DNA of 8,242 nt from JAGLHV01 sp023132075 [NCBI: bacterium] (GCA_023132075.1 JAGLYT010000062.1:1-8242); one strand, 5' to 3'. Positions 1-6,088 are shown, counted from the stretch's first letter. Made by a program: numbers and translations. Notes: generated by a model from the sequence alone, not told the origin.

Positions 1-245
1 AATGTCCTCTTTGCGACGGATTTGTTATTAAACGTTTCAGCCGCCGAAGAAGATTATTTTATGGTTGTTCCAATTATCCTGAATGTCACTTTGTATCATG
101 GGATAAACCGGTATTGGAACCCTGTCCCTTATGTGGAGCAAAATATTTGGTTGAAAAAACATCTAAAAAAAACAGCTATATTAAATGTGCCAAAAAAGAA
201 TGTCCTTATCAAAAGCAATTAGATTCAAAACAGGAAATAAAATAA
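1..245 (+). CDS. topA: DNA topoisomerase I, C-terminal zinc-ribbon end (5' truncated)
   Basis: This is the last 80 codons of a gene that enters from the left; the frame starts at base 3 and stops with TAA at 243-245. Two consecutive four-cysteine zinc ribbons are visible. The first is CPLC followed by GCSNYPEC (cysteines at visible residues 1, 4, 22 and 28), and the second is CPLCG followed by KCAKKEC (41, 44, 62 and 67). The [16 protein letters not shown] stretch is characteristic of bacterial type IA topoisomerase I, whose C-terminal fingers bind single-stranded DNA while the enzyme relaxes negative supercoils. The catalytic domain lies outside the window. The stop overlaps the xerC start by one base, a gene order seen in several bacterial groups. 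Identification is firm, although only the tail can be seen. Confidence 0.92.
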   Translation, partial: CPLCDGFVIKRFSRRRRLFYGCSNYPECHFVSWDKPVLEPCPLCGAKYLVEKTSKKNSYIKCAKKECPYQKQLDSKQEIK

Positions 246-1138
246 TGACAAAAAAACATATAGAAGACTTTATTCTTCATTTACAAATAGAAAAAAATGC
301 TTCTTCATATACGATACAAAATTATAAAATTGATTTAATGCAGGCTTTTGATTTATTTGCTAAAATGAAAATTTTTGAAGCTGGAAATATGGATCGTCTT
401 CACATACGGAATTATTTGTCTGTTTTACAAAATAACGGATATGAAAAAACCAGCATAAAACGAAAACTTTCTGTTTTGCGTTCTTTTTTTTCTTTTCTGG
501 TTAGAGAAAGGGTAATAGATAAAAATCCATTTATTAACATAAGAAGTCCGCGAATAGAAAAAAAAATACCGGTGTTTTTAGATGAAAGTGAGATAAAAAC
601 ATTGCTTGAATTACCAAAAGGAACGACTATTTTGAATTTAAGAGACAAAGCAATAATGGAAACTCTTTATGCTACAGGGATACGGGTGAGTGAGTTAGTG
701 TCTTTAAATATACAGGATTTGGATTTTTTAGGAGAAATGATAAAAATTACCGGAAAGGGAAGAAAACAACGTTTAATTCCTATCGGGAGTGTCGCCTTGG
801 AAGTGTTAAACGATTATCTGGCTTTGAGAGAAAAATATCTTAGTAAAAAGAAGATTTTTCATAATGTGGTTTTTATTAATGCAAGAGGCGGAAGACTTAC
901 AACCAGAAGTGTTTGTCGTGTAATTAATCATTATGTTAAAGTAAGCGGTATAAAAAAGAGTATCACCCCGCATAGTTTACGGCATACTTTTGCTACTCAT
1001 TTATTAAATGCCGGATGTAATTTGCGTGCAGTGCAGGAAATGTTGGGCCACGTTAACATATCCACTACCCAAATTTATACTCATTTATCCACAAGCAGGA
1101 TAAAGAAAATTTATGAAAAAGCCCATCCAAGGGCTTGA
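245..1138 (+). CDS. xerC: Tyrosine recombinase XerC/XerD-type
   Basis: A 297-residue site-specific recombinase of the usual Xer length, expected to resolve chromosome dimers at dif by cutting and rejoining DNA through a 3'-phosphotyrosine. The N-terminal SAM-like core-binding domain covers about residues 1-90 and the catalytic domain about 108-297. The full catalytic set is visible: R147 (ATGIRVSE), K171 (GKGRKQR), H243 and R246 (PHSLRH), H269 (LGH) and nucleophile Y278 (IYTHLS). The ATG at 245 is chosen because it has an AGGAA site eight bases upstream and forms a TAATG overlap with topA, suggesting translational coupling; an in-frame ATG at 185 would intrude deep into topA. The symbol xerC rests on the topA linkage, and XerD or a sole Xer protein is not excluded. 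Confidence 0.92.
   Translation: MTKKHIEDFILHLQIEKNASSYTIQNYKIDLMQAFDLFAKMKIFEAGNMDRLHIRNYLSVLQNNGYEKTSIKRKLSVLRSFFSFLVRERVIDKNPFINIRSPRIEKKIPVFLDESEIKTLLELPKGTTILNLRDKAIMETLYATGIRVSELVSLNIQDLDFLGEMIKITGKGRKQRLIPIGSVALEVLNDYLALREKYLSKKKIFHNVVFINARGGRLTTRSVCRVINHYVKVSGIKKSITPHSLRHTFATHLLNAGCNLRAVQEMLGHVNISTTQIYTHLSTSRIKKIYEKAHPRA
1119..1136. other. Hairpin at the xerC stop codon
   Basis: AAGCCC (1119-1124) and GGGCTT (1131-1136) form a perfect 6-bp stem around a 6-base loop, ending on the first base of the xerC TGA stop. On the + strand no T-run follows, so it is not a standard terminator for xerC. Read on the - strand, the stem is followed directly by a short T-run, as in an intrinsic terminator, but no convergent gene is seen. 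It may affect read-through or RNA stability between xerC and the next gene, or be chance. Confidence 0.35.
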
Positions 1139-1172
1139 GTCTAATAAAAATTATTATAAAAGGTTTAAAAAA

Positions 1173-1589
1173 ATGACAAAAGAGATAAAGAATAATTTTC
1201 CGGGTGAATTTAATGACACACAAGATACAACTGTCTTTTTGGAAACAGAATTAGTTTTACAGGATTCGATGTCAGCAGATATTGTCATGGCTCATAAACT
1301 AAAAAAAAGGGATTTGGTTTTAGCAAAAATTGTAGACCAGCGTGATATAGCTCAATATCTTGCACATTTATTAGGAGGTAAAAAGGAAGAAAAAGTTGTT
1401 CCTTTAGCCATTGCTGTTGACAGAATAGAAGTAGATGAGAAAAAAGTTAAAGTATATACTATTTTTAGTCCTCGAGTAGTCGGTATATCTATTCTTTCTA
1501 TAGAAGACAAGGTGAAAATTGTAAAAAAAGAAAGAACAGGTTTATTTGAAAAAATCTTAGGTTTTTTCTTCAGAAAAAAAGGTGATTAA
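1173..1589 (+). CDS. Protein of unknown function, 138 residues
   Basis: I do not recognise this protein. From the ATG at 1173 it has 138 residues, no signal peptide and no clear membrane segment. It looks like a small alpha/beta protein: a polar N-terminus (1-20), a stretch around 21-58 with an MSADIVMAHKLKKRDLVLAKI core, a short helix near 58-68, then alternating hydrophobic strands at 75-117. It ends in a basic, aromatic tail (GLFEKILGFFFRKKGD) that could be an amphipathic membrane- or partner-binding helix. The start is chosen because AAAAGG lies about ten bases upstream; an earlier in-frame ATG at 1113 would overlap xerC by 26 bases and has a weaker site. It begins 34 bases after xerC and is probably cotranscribed with topA-xerC. 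In many Firmicutes this slot holds hslV, but no N-terminal threonine-protease features are seen. Confidence 0.75.
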   Translation: MTKEIKNNFPGEFNDTQDTTVFLETELVLQDSMSADIVMAHKLKKRDLVLAKIVDQRDIAQYLAHLLGGKKEEKVVPLAIAVDRIEVDEKKVKVYTIFSPRVVGISILSIEDKVKIVKKERTGLFEKILGFFFRKKGD

Positions 1590-1620
1590 ATTGAAAGTGT
1601 TACATTTTTACAGTTTTATG

Positions 1621-1650
1621 TTGACATGAAAACAATAATTGTATTAGAAT
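1621..1650 (+). promoter_or_regulatory. Sigma-70-type promoter upstream of the ferredoxin gene
   Basis: TTGACA at 1621-1626 is a perfect -35 box. TAGAAT at 1645-1650 matches the -10 consensus at five of six positions, and the spacer is 18 bp. Transcription would start near 1657, about 50 bases before the ferredoxin ATG. It sits in the only gap of more than 40 bases between 1139 and 5696, so it probably drives the whole run from the ferredoxin to the THEP1-type NTPase. Confidence 0.7.
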
Positions 1651-1706
1651 GAATGAGGATTTGATCGACAATGGCGTAGAAATAAAAGGGGGGGAGAAAG
1701 AGGAAA

Positions 1707-1898
1707 ATGAAAGTAGAAATTATTGATGAATTGTGTACAGGATGTGGACTTTGTATTGATACATGTGCAGATTTGTTCGATATGGAGGAAAGTACAGTGA
1801 CAGTGAAAGTGGAAATTGTTCCACCGGAACAAGAAGGTTGTTGTAGAGAAGCTGCGGAAAATTGTCCAATGGAAGCAATAAAAATAGAAGAAAATTAA
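1707..1898 (+). CDS. Single [4Fe-4S] cluster ferredoxin
   Basis: A 63-residue acidic, soluble electron carrier. The cluster ligands are C10, C13 and C16 (CTGCGLC) plus remote C53 in ENCP, the pattern of monocluster ferredoxins such as those of Thermotoga and Desulfovibrio. The second cluster of the 2[4Fe-4S] clostridial type is absent. C20 and either C45 or C46 lie where the family often has a structural disulfide. A strong purine-rich ribosome site (GGAGAAAGAGGAA) follows a run of seven G at 1688-1694 and ends just before the ATG. The gene is first after the promoter at 1621, and sppA starts 39 bases downstream. It could donate electrons to the radical SAM protein encoded downstream, but nothing in the sequence proves this partnership. 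Confidence 0.9.
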   Translation: MKVEIIDELCTGCGLCIDTCADLFDMEESTVTVKVEIVPPEQEGCCREAAENCPMEAIKIEEN

Positions 1899-1937
1899 GT
1901 TTTATTATCATTTCAGTATTAAAATTTGAGGACTATT

Positions 1938-2846
1938 ATGAAAAAGCGAAAAATTATTTTTTTAATTGTTTTGTTATATCTTTTCTCAGTGGTTTTAGGG
2001 ATCATTTCTGTAATAAAACCAATTCCTGAATCTTTGCAAGGAATTGCTATTGTCCACATATACGGACCCATTAGAGTTGGAGATAAGGCAAGTTCATGGC
2101 CGGGGACCTTACGAGGGTCCGATAGTATCGTTAAAAAATTGAAAGAACTTGGGGATAATAAAGCGGTAAAAGTGGTGATTTTGCGAATTAATAGTCCCGG
2201 AGGAAGTGTAGCAGCGGTTCAGGAGATTTATACCGAGGTACTTAAAATTAGGGAAAAAGGTAAAAAAGTTGTTGCTTCAATGGGTGATGTTGCTGCTTCG
2301 GGTGGATACTATATTGCTTGTGCTGCGGATAAAATCATGGCTAATCCCGGAACCCTAACGGGTAGTATTGGTGTAATTATGATGATAGAAAATGTTGAAA
2401 TGTTGTTTACTAAAATCGGAATAGAAACAAATGTTATTAAAAGCGGACAATATAAAGATATCGGTTCTTTTGCCCGTAAAATGACTGAGGAGGAAAAAGG
2501 AATACTCCAAGGGATTATAGATAATGCTTTCGGACAATTCGTTTATGCCATTGCTAAAGGAAGGGATATAGATAAAGATGAAGTTCTTTCATTGGCTGAT
2601 GGAAGAATCTTTACCGGAGAACAAGCAAAAGAAAATGGATTAATTGATGAATTAGGGAATAAAGAAGATGCAATAAAATTAGCTGCAGAATTAGCCGGCA
2701 TTAAAAAGAAACCGAAAATCATATCAAGTTTTGAATCTCCGCTGGGTAATGCTTTACAAATAATGGGTAATTATAAAAATCCCTATAGTATTTTTAGTAA
2801 TATCTTTCCCGAACAAAAGGTACGGCTTGAATACATGTTAAAATAA
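1938..2846 (+). CDS. sppA: Signal peptide peptidase SppA, short (single-domain) type
   Basis: A 302-residue membrane-anchored serine protease of the S49 family that degrades signal peptides left in the membrane after secretion. Residues about 5-26 form an N-terminal transmembrane anchor, and the protease domain follows from about 35. S121 (DVAASGGYYIA) is the expected nucleophile and K173 (SGQYKDIG) the general base. The 52-residue spacing equals that of Bacillus subtilis SppA (S147/K199), as I recall it. The NSPGGS (85-90) and TGSIGV (141-146) motifs are also present. The length fits the Gram-positive/archaeal half-size form that works as an oligomer, not the duplicated E. coli form. The ATG at 1938 has GAGGA five bases upstream; an in-frame TTG at 1926 sits on that ribosome site and is less likely. 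The Yip1-like gene begins nine bases after the stop. Confidence 0.93.
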   Translation: MKKRKIIFLIVLLYLFSVVLGIISVIKPIPESLQGIAIVHIYGPIRVGDKASSWPGTLRGSDSIVKKLKELGDNKAVKVVILRINSPGGSVAAVQEIYTEVLKIREKGKKVVASMGDVAASGGYYIACAADKIMANPGTLTGSIGVIMMIENVEMLFTKIGIETNVIKSGQYKDIGSFARKMTEEEKGILQGIIDNAFGQFVYAIAKGRDIDKDEVLSLADGRIFTGEQAKENGLIDELGNKEDAIKLAAELAGIKKKPKIISSFESPLGNALQIMGNYKNPYSIFSNIFPEQKVRLEYMLK

Positions 2847-2855
2847 TCTAACCGG

Positions 2856-3446
2856 ATGGATTTATTTAGGAGAAAGAATATTTTAGAAACAATTTATGAT
2901 TTTTTTGAAAATCCTCAAGGGACAATGGAAAAAGTTATTAATTTAAAATCATCTAAGTGGTGGTTTTTTTTATTTGTTTTCATTGGTATTTTCAGTTATG
3001 TTGCCAGTTGTTCTTTTCTTTTTTTTAAAAAATTCAATATGATACAATTAGTAGGTAAATGGTTCGTTTTTTTAACTATTCTTTATTTGTTTTGTCACGT
3101 TAATATTGTTTTCTTTGATTTAGTGGCTAAATGGTATGGTAAAGAACCGTCATTAAATGAACTTTTTGCTATATCGGGTTTTAATTTTTTATTTGCAACC
3201 TTGTTAATTCCTCTTTCTTTAATTTGTAAATATCTCATTCCGTTAAGATTTCTTATTTATGGTATTATTCTCTTTATTTTTACATTCTGGATTTTAAAAC
3301 TTCAATTCTTGGGTATAAAAAAAATTTATAATTTAAAAAATATTGAAGTATTTTTGATGTTAACAAGTTCATTACTCATCGAGATATTATTATTAGGTGC
3401 AGGTGTTTTTTTGTTTTTGTTAACATTTGTTGTTGCCATTCTATAA
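2856..3446 (+). CDS. Yip1-family-like integral membrane protein
   Basis: A 196-residue, very hydrophobic protein with about five membrane segments (near residues 36-57, 69-92, 107-126, 132-150 and 166-193) and a basic, amphipathic N-terminus. The layout resembles bacterial Yip1/YIP1-domain proteins: a cytoplasmic helix with a FFENPQGTM stretch, then a first membrane helix, then an FDLVAKWYGKEPSLNELFAISGFN-like loop before the third. Bacterial members have no settled function. It lies nine bases after sppA and four before the radical SAM gene, so it is within the operon. The ATG has only a poor ribosome site (ACCGG), suggesting translation coupled to sppA. The family call rests on pattern and topology, with no catalytic motif; a generic membrane protein is the alternative. 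Confidence 0.65.
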   Translation: MDLFRRKNILETIYDFFENPQGTMEKVINLKSSKWWFFLFVFIGIFSYVASCSFLFFKKFNMIQLVGKWFVFLTILYLFCHVNIVFFDLVAKWYGKEPSLNELFAISGFNFLFATLLIPLSLICKYLIPLRFLIYGIILFIFTFWILKLQFLGIKKIYNLKNIEVFLMLTSSLLIEILLLGAGVFLFLLTFVVAIL

Positions 3447-3449
3447 AAG

Positions 3450-4331
3450 ATGACACATTATGCATTAAGTAGCAAAAAGCTTGCTGTTTTGCTTGAGAAA
3501 TGTACTCTTTGTCCCCGACAATGTAAAGTTAATCGCCTAAAGGGAGAAAAAGGGTTTTGCCGGGCAGGGAAAGATCCTGTAATTTCGAGTTTTAATCTCC
3601 ATTTTGGAGAAGAACCGCCCATTTCAGGGATTAAGGGTTCAGGAACAATTTTTTTTACCCATTGCAATTTGCGTTGTGTATTTTGTCAAAATTATCCAAT
3701 AAGCCAATTAGGGAACGGTAAAGAGATTTCTATTGAAAAATTATCACAAATAATGCTTAAATTACAAGAAGATGGAGCTTGTAATATAAATTTGGTTACT
3801 CCGACACATTTTGTCCCTCAAATAATAGAAGCATATTACCTGGCAAGAAAGAAACATCTGCAAATTCCGTTAGTTTATAATTGCAGTGGTTATGAATCCA
3901 TAGAAACATTGAAGTTGTTAGAGGGAATAGTAGATATTTATATGCCGGATTCAAAATATAGTAATAATAATATGGCATTGAGATATTCAAATAGTTTTGA
4001 CTATTGGCAGATAAACAAACTTGCTTTAAAGGAAATGTTTCGGCAAGTAGGGGAATTGAAGTTTAATAAACAAGGAATTGCTATCAGAGGACTATTAGTC
4101 CGTCATCTGGTTTTGCCGAAAAACATTTCCGGTTCACGGGAAATTTTTCGTTTTATTGCCCGGGAAATTTCTCCGAACACTTATATGAGCATTATGTCTC
4201 AATACCATCCGGCACACTTATCTTATCAATTTACTGAATTATCGCGTAAAATTAGCATAAAAGAGTATCAGGAAGTTTTGAGAATTGCTGACAAGGAAGG
4301 GCTTCATCAAGGATGGAGACAAGAATTATAA
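3450..4331 (+). CDS. PflX-type radical SAM protein (COG1313-like)
   Basis: A 293-residue radical SAM enzyme of unknown substrate. C72, C76 and C79 (HCNLRCVFCQN) form the CxxxCxxC motif that holds the SAM-binding [4Fe-4S] cluster. An upstream cysteine set, C18, C21 and C25 (CTLCPRQC) with C37 (GFC), may bind a second metal centre. HFGEEPPISG, GSGTIFF, VTPTHFVPQI, YNCSGYES and VRHLVLP are typical of the PflX/COG1313 group, related to pyruvate formate-lyase activating enzymes. No formate-lyase-like partner is seen nearby. The ATG at 3450 is four bases past the previous stop and lacks a good ribosome site, so translational coupling is likely. It sits 31 bases before a Memo gene, echoing the AmmeMemoRadiSam association, although the classic partner there is a COG1180-type enzyme. 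Confidence 0.88.
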   Translation: MTHYALSSKKLAVLLEKCTLCPRQCKVNRLKGEKGFCRAGKDPVISSFNLHFGEEPPISGIKGSGTIFFTHCNLRCVFCQNYPISQLGNGKEISIEKLSQIMLKLQEDGACNINLVTPTHFVPQIIEAYYLARKKHLQIPLVYNCSGYESIETLKLLEGIVDIYMPDSKYSNNNMALRYSNSFDYWQINKLALKEMFRQVGELKFNKQGIAIRGLLVRHLVLPKNISGSREIFRFIAREISPNTYMSIMSQYHPAHLSYQFTELSRKISIKEYQEVLRIADKEGLHQGWRQEL

Positions 4332-4344
4332 ACTTGTTTTTTCA

Positions 4345-4353
4345 AAAGGAGAT
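4345..4353 (+). promoter_or_regulatory. Strong ribosome binding site fixing the Memo-gene start
   Basis: AAAGGAGAT is a near-perfect anti-16S complement ending nine bases before the ATG at 4363. It decides in favour of this start over an in-frame upstream start at 4285, which would lie inside the radical SAM gene. It is the best ribosome site in the middle operon, so the Memo protein may be made at a higher level than its neighbours. Confidence 0.8.
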
Positions 4354-4362
4354 ATCTTAATT

Positions 4363-5163
4363 ATGATAACACGTAAACCTGCACATTCAGGCATGTTTTA
4401 TCCGGCAGATTCTTATCAATTAAAAAAAATGGTTGAGCAATACATAATTGCTTCTACCCGAAAACAAGACATTATCGGGATAGTTAGTCCGCACGCAGGA
4501 TATATTTATTCCGGCAAAGTAGCAGGGGCGGTTTATTCTCAAATAAAAACCTGTTCTGTTTTTATTATTATCGGTCCTAATCATTCGGGTAGGGGGAAAA
4601 AATCCGCAATTATGACTGAAGGGGAATGGATAATGCCTTTTGGGGGAATAAAAATTAATTCTTCTTTAGCTGAAAAAATTCTTTCGCATTCAGTTTTTTT
4701 AGAAGAAGATGAAAAAGCTCACTTATATGAGCATTCATTAGAAGTACAATTGCCTTTTATTCAACACTTAAATTCTTCAGCACAGATTGTCCCCATTTGT
4801 ATGAAGGATTATAGTCTCAATGTTTGTCAGGATATAGGAAAAGCAATTGCTAAGTCTGTTACAGAAGAAAAGGTGATGATTGTCGCCAGTAGTGATATGA
4901 CTCATTATGAATCACAGGAAATAGCAGAACAAAAAGACAAACTCGCTATAGAAAAAATATTGAATATTGATCCGGAAGGATTATTGACAATTGTCGAAAA
5001 AGAAGGGATTTCAATGTGTGGAGCAGGCCCTGTAGCCACAATGCTTTATGCATGTAAAAAATTAGCTGCTCGACACAGCCAGCTTATTTTATACCAAACC
5101 AGCGGAGATATTACTCATGATTATCATTCCGTTGTAGGATATGCAGGAATAATTATTAAATAA
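4363..5163 (+). CDS. Memo-family protein (AmmeMemoRadiSam system protein B-like)
   Basis: A 266-residue cytosolic protein of the Memo family, which shares the fold of class III extradiol dioxygenases but whose bacterial role is unknown. Family motifs appear in order: RKPAHSGMFYPAD near the N-terminus, SPHAGYIYSG with H44, GPNHSG with H74, EHSLEVQLPF with H124, SSDMTHYE with D178 and H181, and MCGAGPV with C219. H44, H74 and C219 correspond to the metal-site residues reported for human MEMO1. Length is close to the family norm. Neighbours are the radical SAM gene upstream and the NTPase gene 14 bases downstream, so all three are probably cotranscribed. The AMMECR1 partner (system protein A) is absent from this window. 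The family call is firm; no substrate can be inferred. Confidence 0.92.
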   Translation: MITRKPAHSGMFYPADSYQLKKMVEQYIIASTRKQDIIGIVSPHAGYIYSGKVAGAVYSQIKTCSVFIIIGPNHSGRGKKSAIMTEGEWIMPFGGIKINSSLAEKILSHSVFLEEDEKAHLYEHSLEVQLPFIQHLNSSAQIVPICMKDYSLNVCQDIGKAIAKSVTEEKVMIVASSDMTHYESQEIAEQKDKLAIEKILNIDPEGLLTIVEKEGISMCGAGPVATMLYACKKLAARHSQLILYQTSGDITHDYHSVVGYAGIIIK

Positions 5164-5177
5164 CAAGAGAACATATT

Positions 5178-5696
5178 ATGGTAAAAAATATCTTTTTGAC
5201 CGGATTGCCTTGTAGCGGCAAAACTTCTTTAATAAAAGAAATAGTGAAGGAATTAAAGGGTAAACAAGGCGGCTTTTATACTTCTGAAATTAAAGAAAAA
5301 AACAAACGTATTGGATTTAAAATTGAAAATTTTAATGGAAAAAGTGGTTTGCTTGCCCATATTGATTTCAAAAGTCCTTACAGGATTAGTAAATATGGTG
5401 TCAATTTGAAAGAGTTGAATAAAATTGGTACTCATTCGATTGTGAAAGCAATGCAGGAAAGTGAATTTATTGTTGTTGATGAAATAGGAAAAATGGAATT
5501 ACTTTCTCCCCAATTTAAAAAAGTTGTGTGGAAAGCTTTAGAAACTAATAAGAAAATAATAGGAACTATTAAAGTAAAACATGATTATTTTACTGCAGAA
5601 ATAAAAAAAAGAAACGACACCCGCATATTTGAACTTACCAAAACAAATAGGAAAGAGGTTAAAAGAAAAATCTTAAAACTCCTATTAGAAAACTAA
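5178..5696 (+). CDS. THEP1-type nucleoside-triphosphatase (NTPase_1 family)
   Basis: A 172-residue P-loop protein of the THEP1/COG1618 family, best known from thermophiles and archaea, which hydrolyses ATP and GTP and other NTPs in vitro. The Walker A motif is GLPCSGKTS (residues 9-17, K15) and the Walker B is FIVVDEIGKMEL (D101, E102). The family-specific GGFYTSEIKE, IGFKI, KYGVN and TKTNR stretches are all present, and length is normal. The cellular role is unsettled; related human NTPCR has been linked to nucleotide or RNA metabolism. The ATG lies 14 bases after the Memo stop with only a weak AGAGA ribosome site. It is the last gene of the operon before the 415-base intergenic region, and no strong terminator follows directly. 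Confidence 0.92.
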   Translation: MVKNIFLTGLPCSGKTSLIKEIVKELKGKQGGFYTSEIKEKNKRIGFKIENFNGKSGLLAHIDFKSPYRISKYGVNLKELNKIGTHSIVKAMQESEFIVVDEIGKMELLSPQFKKVVWKALETNKKIIGTIKVKHDYFTAEIKKRNDTRIFELTKTNRKEVKRKILKLLLEN

Positions 5697-5752
5697 TTTT
5701 AAAACTCCCATTTTTTTAAACTGATTTTTTTTATCTTTTAACCAATTCAAAT

Positions 5753-5795
5753 TCCGCCTTAACAGATTGGCGGATCCTCCTTAAAGATTGGAGGA
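5753..5795. repeat. Two tandem hairpin repeats with a compensatory stem change
   Basis: Copy 1 is TCCGCC, loop TTAACAGATT, GGCGGA (5753-5774). Copy 2 is TCCTCC, loop TTAAAGATT, GGAGGA (5775-5795). The copies abut exactly and each forms a perfect 6-bp stem. They differ by one loop base and by a paired change, G-C in copy 1 against T-A in copy 2, so base pairing is kept. Neither is followed directly by a T-run, so they do not look like ordinary terminators. They may be REP-like dispersed elements or RNA 3' ends. Confidence 0.75.
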
Positions 5796-5809
5796 CAGAC
5801 AGGCAAATT

Positions 5810-5831
5810 CAACTGTCTTTCAACTGTCTTT
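5810..5831. repeat. Perfect 11-bp tandem duplication
   Basis: CAACTGTCTTT occurs twice back to back (5810-5820 and 5821-5831) and runs into a T-tract. A 10-base part, ACTGTCTTTC, recurs exactly at 5971-5980 in the heptamer block, linking the two repeat areas. Confidence 0.85.
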
Positions 5832-5878
5832 TTTTTCTTTTCACTTTGTGCCAATCCTTGTCTTTGTTTTTTTGTAGT

Positions 5879-5899
5879 TAACTAATAACTTATAACTGT
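5879..5899. repeat. Three tandem heptamers, TAACTNN
   Basis: TAACTAA, TAACTTA and TAACTGT follow each other without gaps. They share the first five bases and vary in the last two, in the manner of short tandemly repeated repetitive sequences. Confidence 0.6.
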
Positions 5900-5903
5900 A
5901 CTT

Positions 5904-5927
5904 TTTGTGCCTTGATGCCTTTGTGCC
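5904..5927. repeat. Three tandem octamers, TTTGTGCC-like
   Basis: TTTGTGCC, TTGATGCC and TTTGTGCC are contiguous (5904-5911, 5912-5919 and 5920-5927). A further exact TTTGTGCC stands alone at 5845-5852. Confidence 0.65.
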
Positions 5928-5934
5928 TGTTTTT

Positions 5935-5976
5935 GTCTGTTATCTGTTGTCTATCGACTGTGGACTATGGACTGTC
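5935..5976. repeat. Six tandem degenerate heptamers, NWCTRTN
   Basis: Cut in sevens from 5935, the sequence reads GTCTGTT, ATCTGTT, GTCTATC, GACTGTG, GACTATG and GACTGTC. All six fit NWCTRTN and the last three fit GACTRTS. The 7-base phase holds for 42 bases, which suggests slippage expansion followed by drift. Confidence 0.65.
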
Positions 5977-6000
5977 TTTCTGTCTGTGAAGTGTTATCGG

Positions 6001-6029
6001 TTGACAGTTTTTTGTTTTTTATGTATAAT
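6001..6029 (+). promoter_or_regulatory. Perfect consensus sigma-70 promoter for mgtE
   Basis: TTGACA (6001-6006) and TATAAT (6024-6029) match the consensus at all twelve positions, with the ideal 17-bp spacer. The expected start near 6036 leaves a leader of about 75 bases before mgtE. No operator or competing site is obvious around it. Confidence 0.85.
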
Positions 6030-6052
6030 CAAAAAAATAATTGAATTTTTTA

Positions 6053-6088
6053 ACAAAAAACATTTTGTAAGCGGTATTTTTACCTGCT
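6053..6088 (+). other. Two small hairpins in the mgtE leader
   Basis: ACAAAA/TTTTGT (6053-6068) gives a 6-bp AT stem. AGC-GGTA/TACC-T-GCT (6070-6088) gives a 7-bp stem with one bulged T and a TTTT loop. Both fall between the expected transcript start and the ribosome site AGGGA (6102-6106). The leader is too short for a known M-box magnesium riboswitch, and any regulatory role is speculative. Confidence 0.25.

Noticed and set aside
22-222. A 66-codon reading frame at the left edge starting with TTG.
   Set aside because: It is out of frame with the topA tail, whose eight zinc-ligand cysteines clearly mark the true frame over the same bases.
914-941. A dif-like site inside xerC: TTATGTTAAAG at 931-941 resembles the right arm of E. 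coli dif.
   Set aside because: The matching left arm is poor, the sequence lies in conserved recombinase coding sequence, and a half-site match is expected by chance in AT-rich DNA.
2103-2119. GGACC/GGGTCC inverted repeat within sppA.
   Set aside because: It is a short stem inside a conserved coding region, with no neighbouring regulatory signal.
5684-5700. ATTAG/CTAAT hairpin followed by TTT at the end of the NTPase gene, as a terminator.
   Set aside because: The stem is five pairs, almost all A-T, it spans the stop codon, and the T-run is only three bases after the stem, so it is too weak to call.
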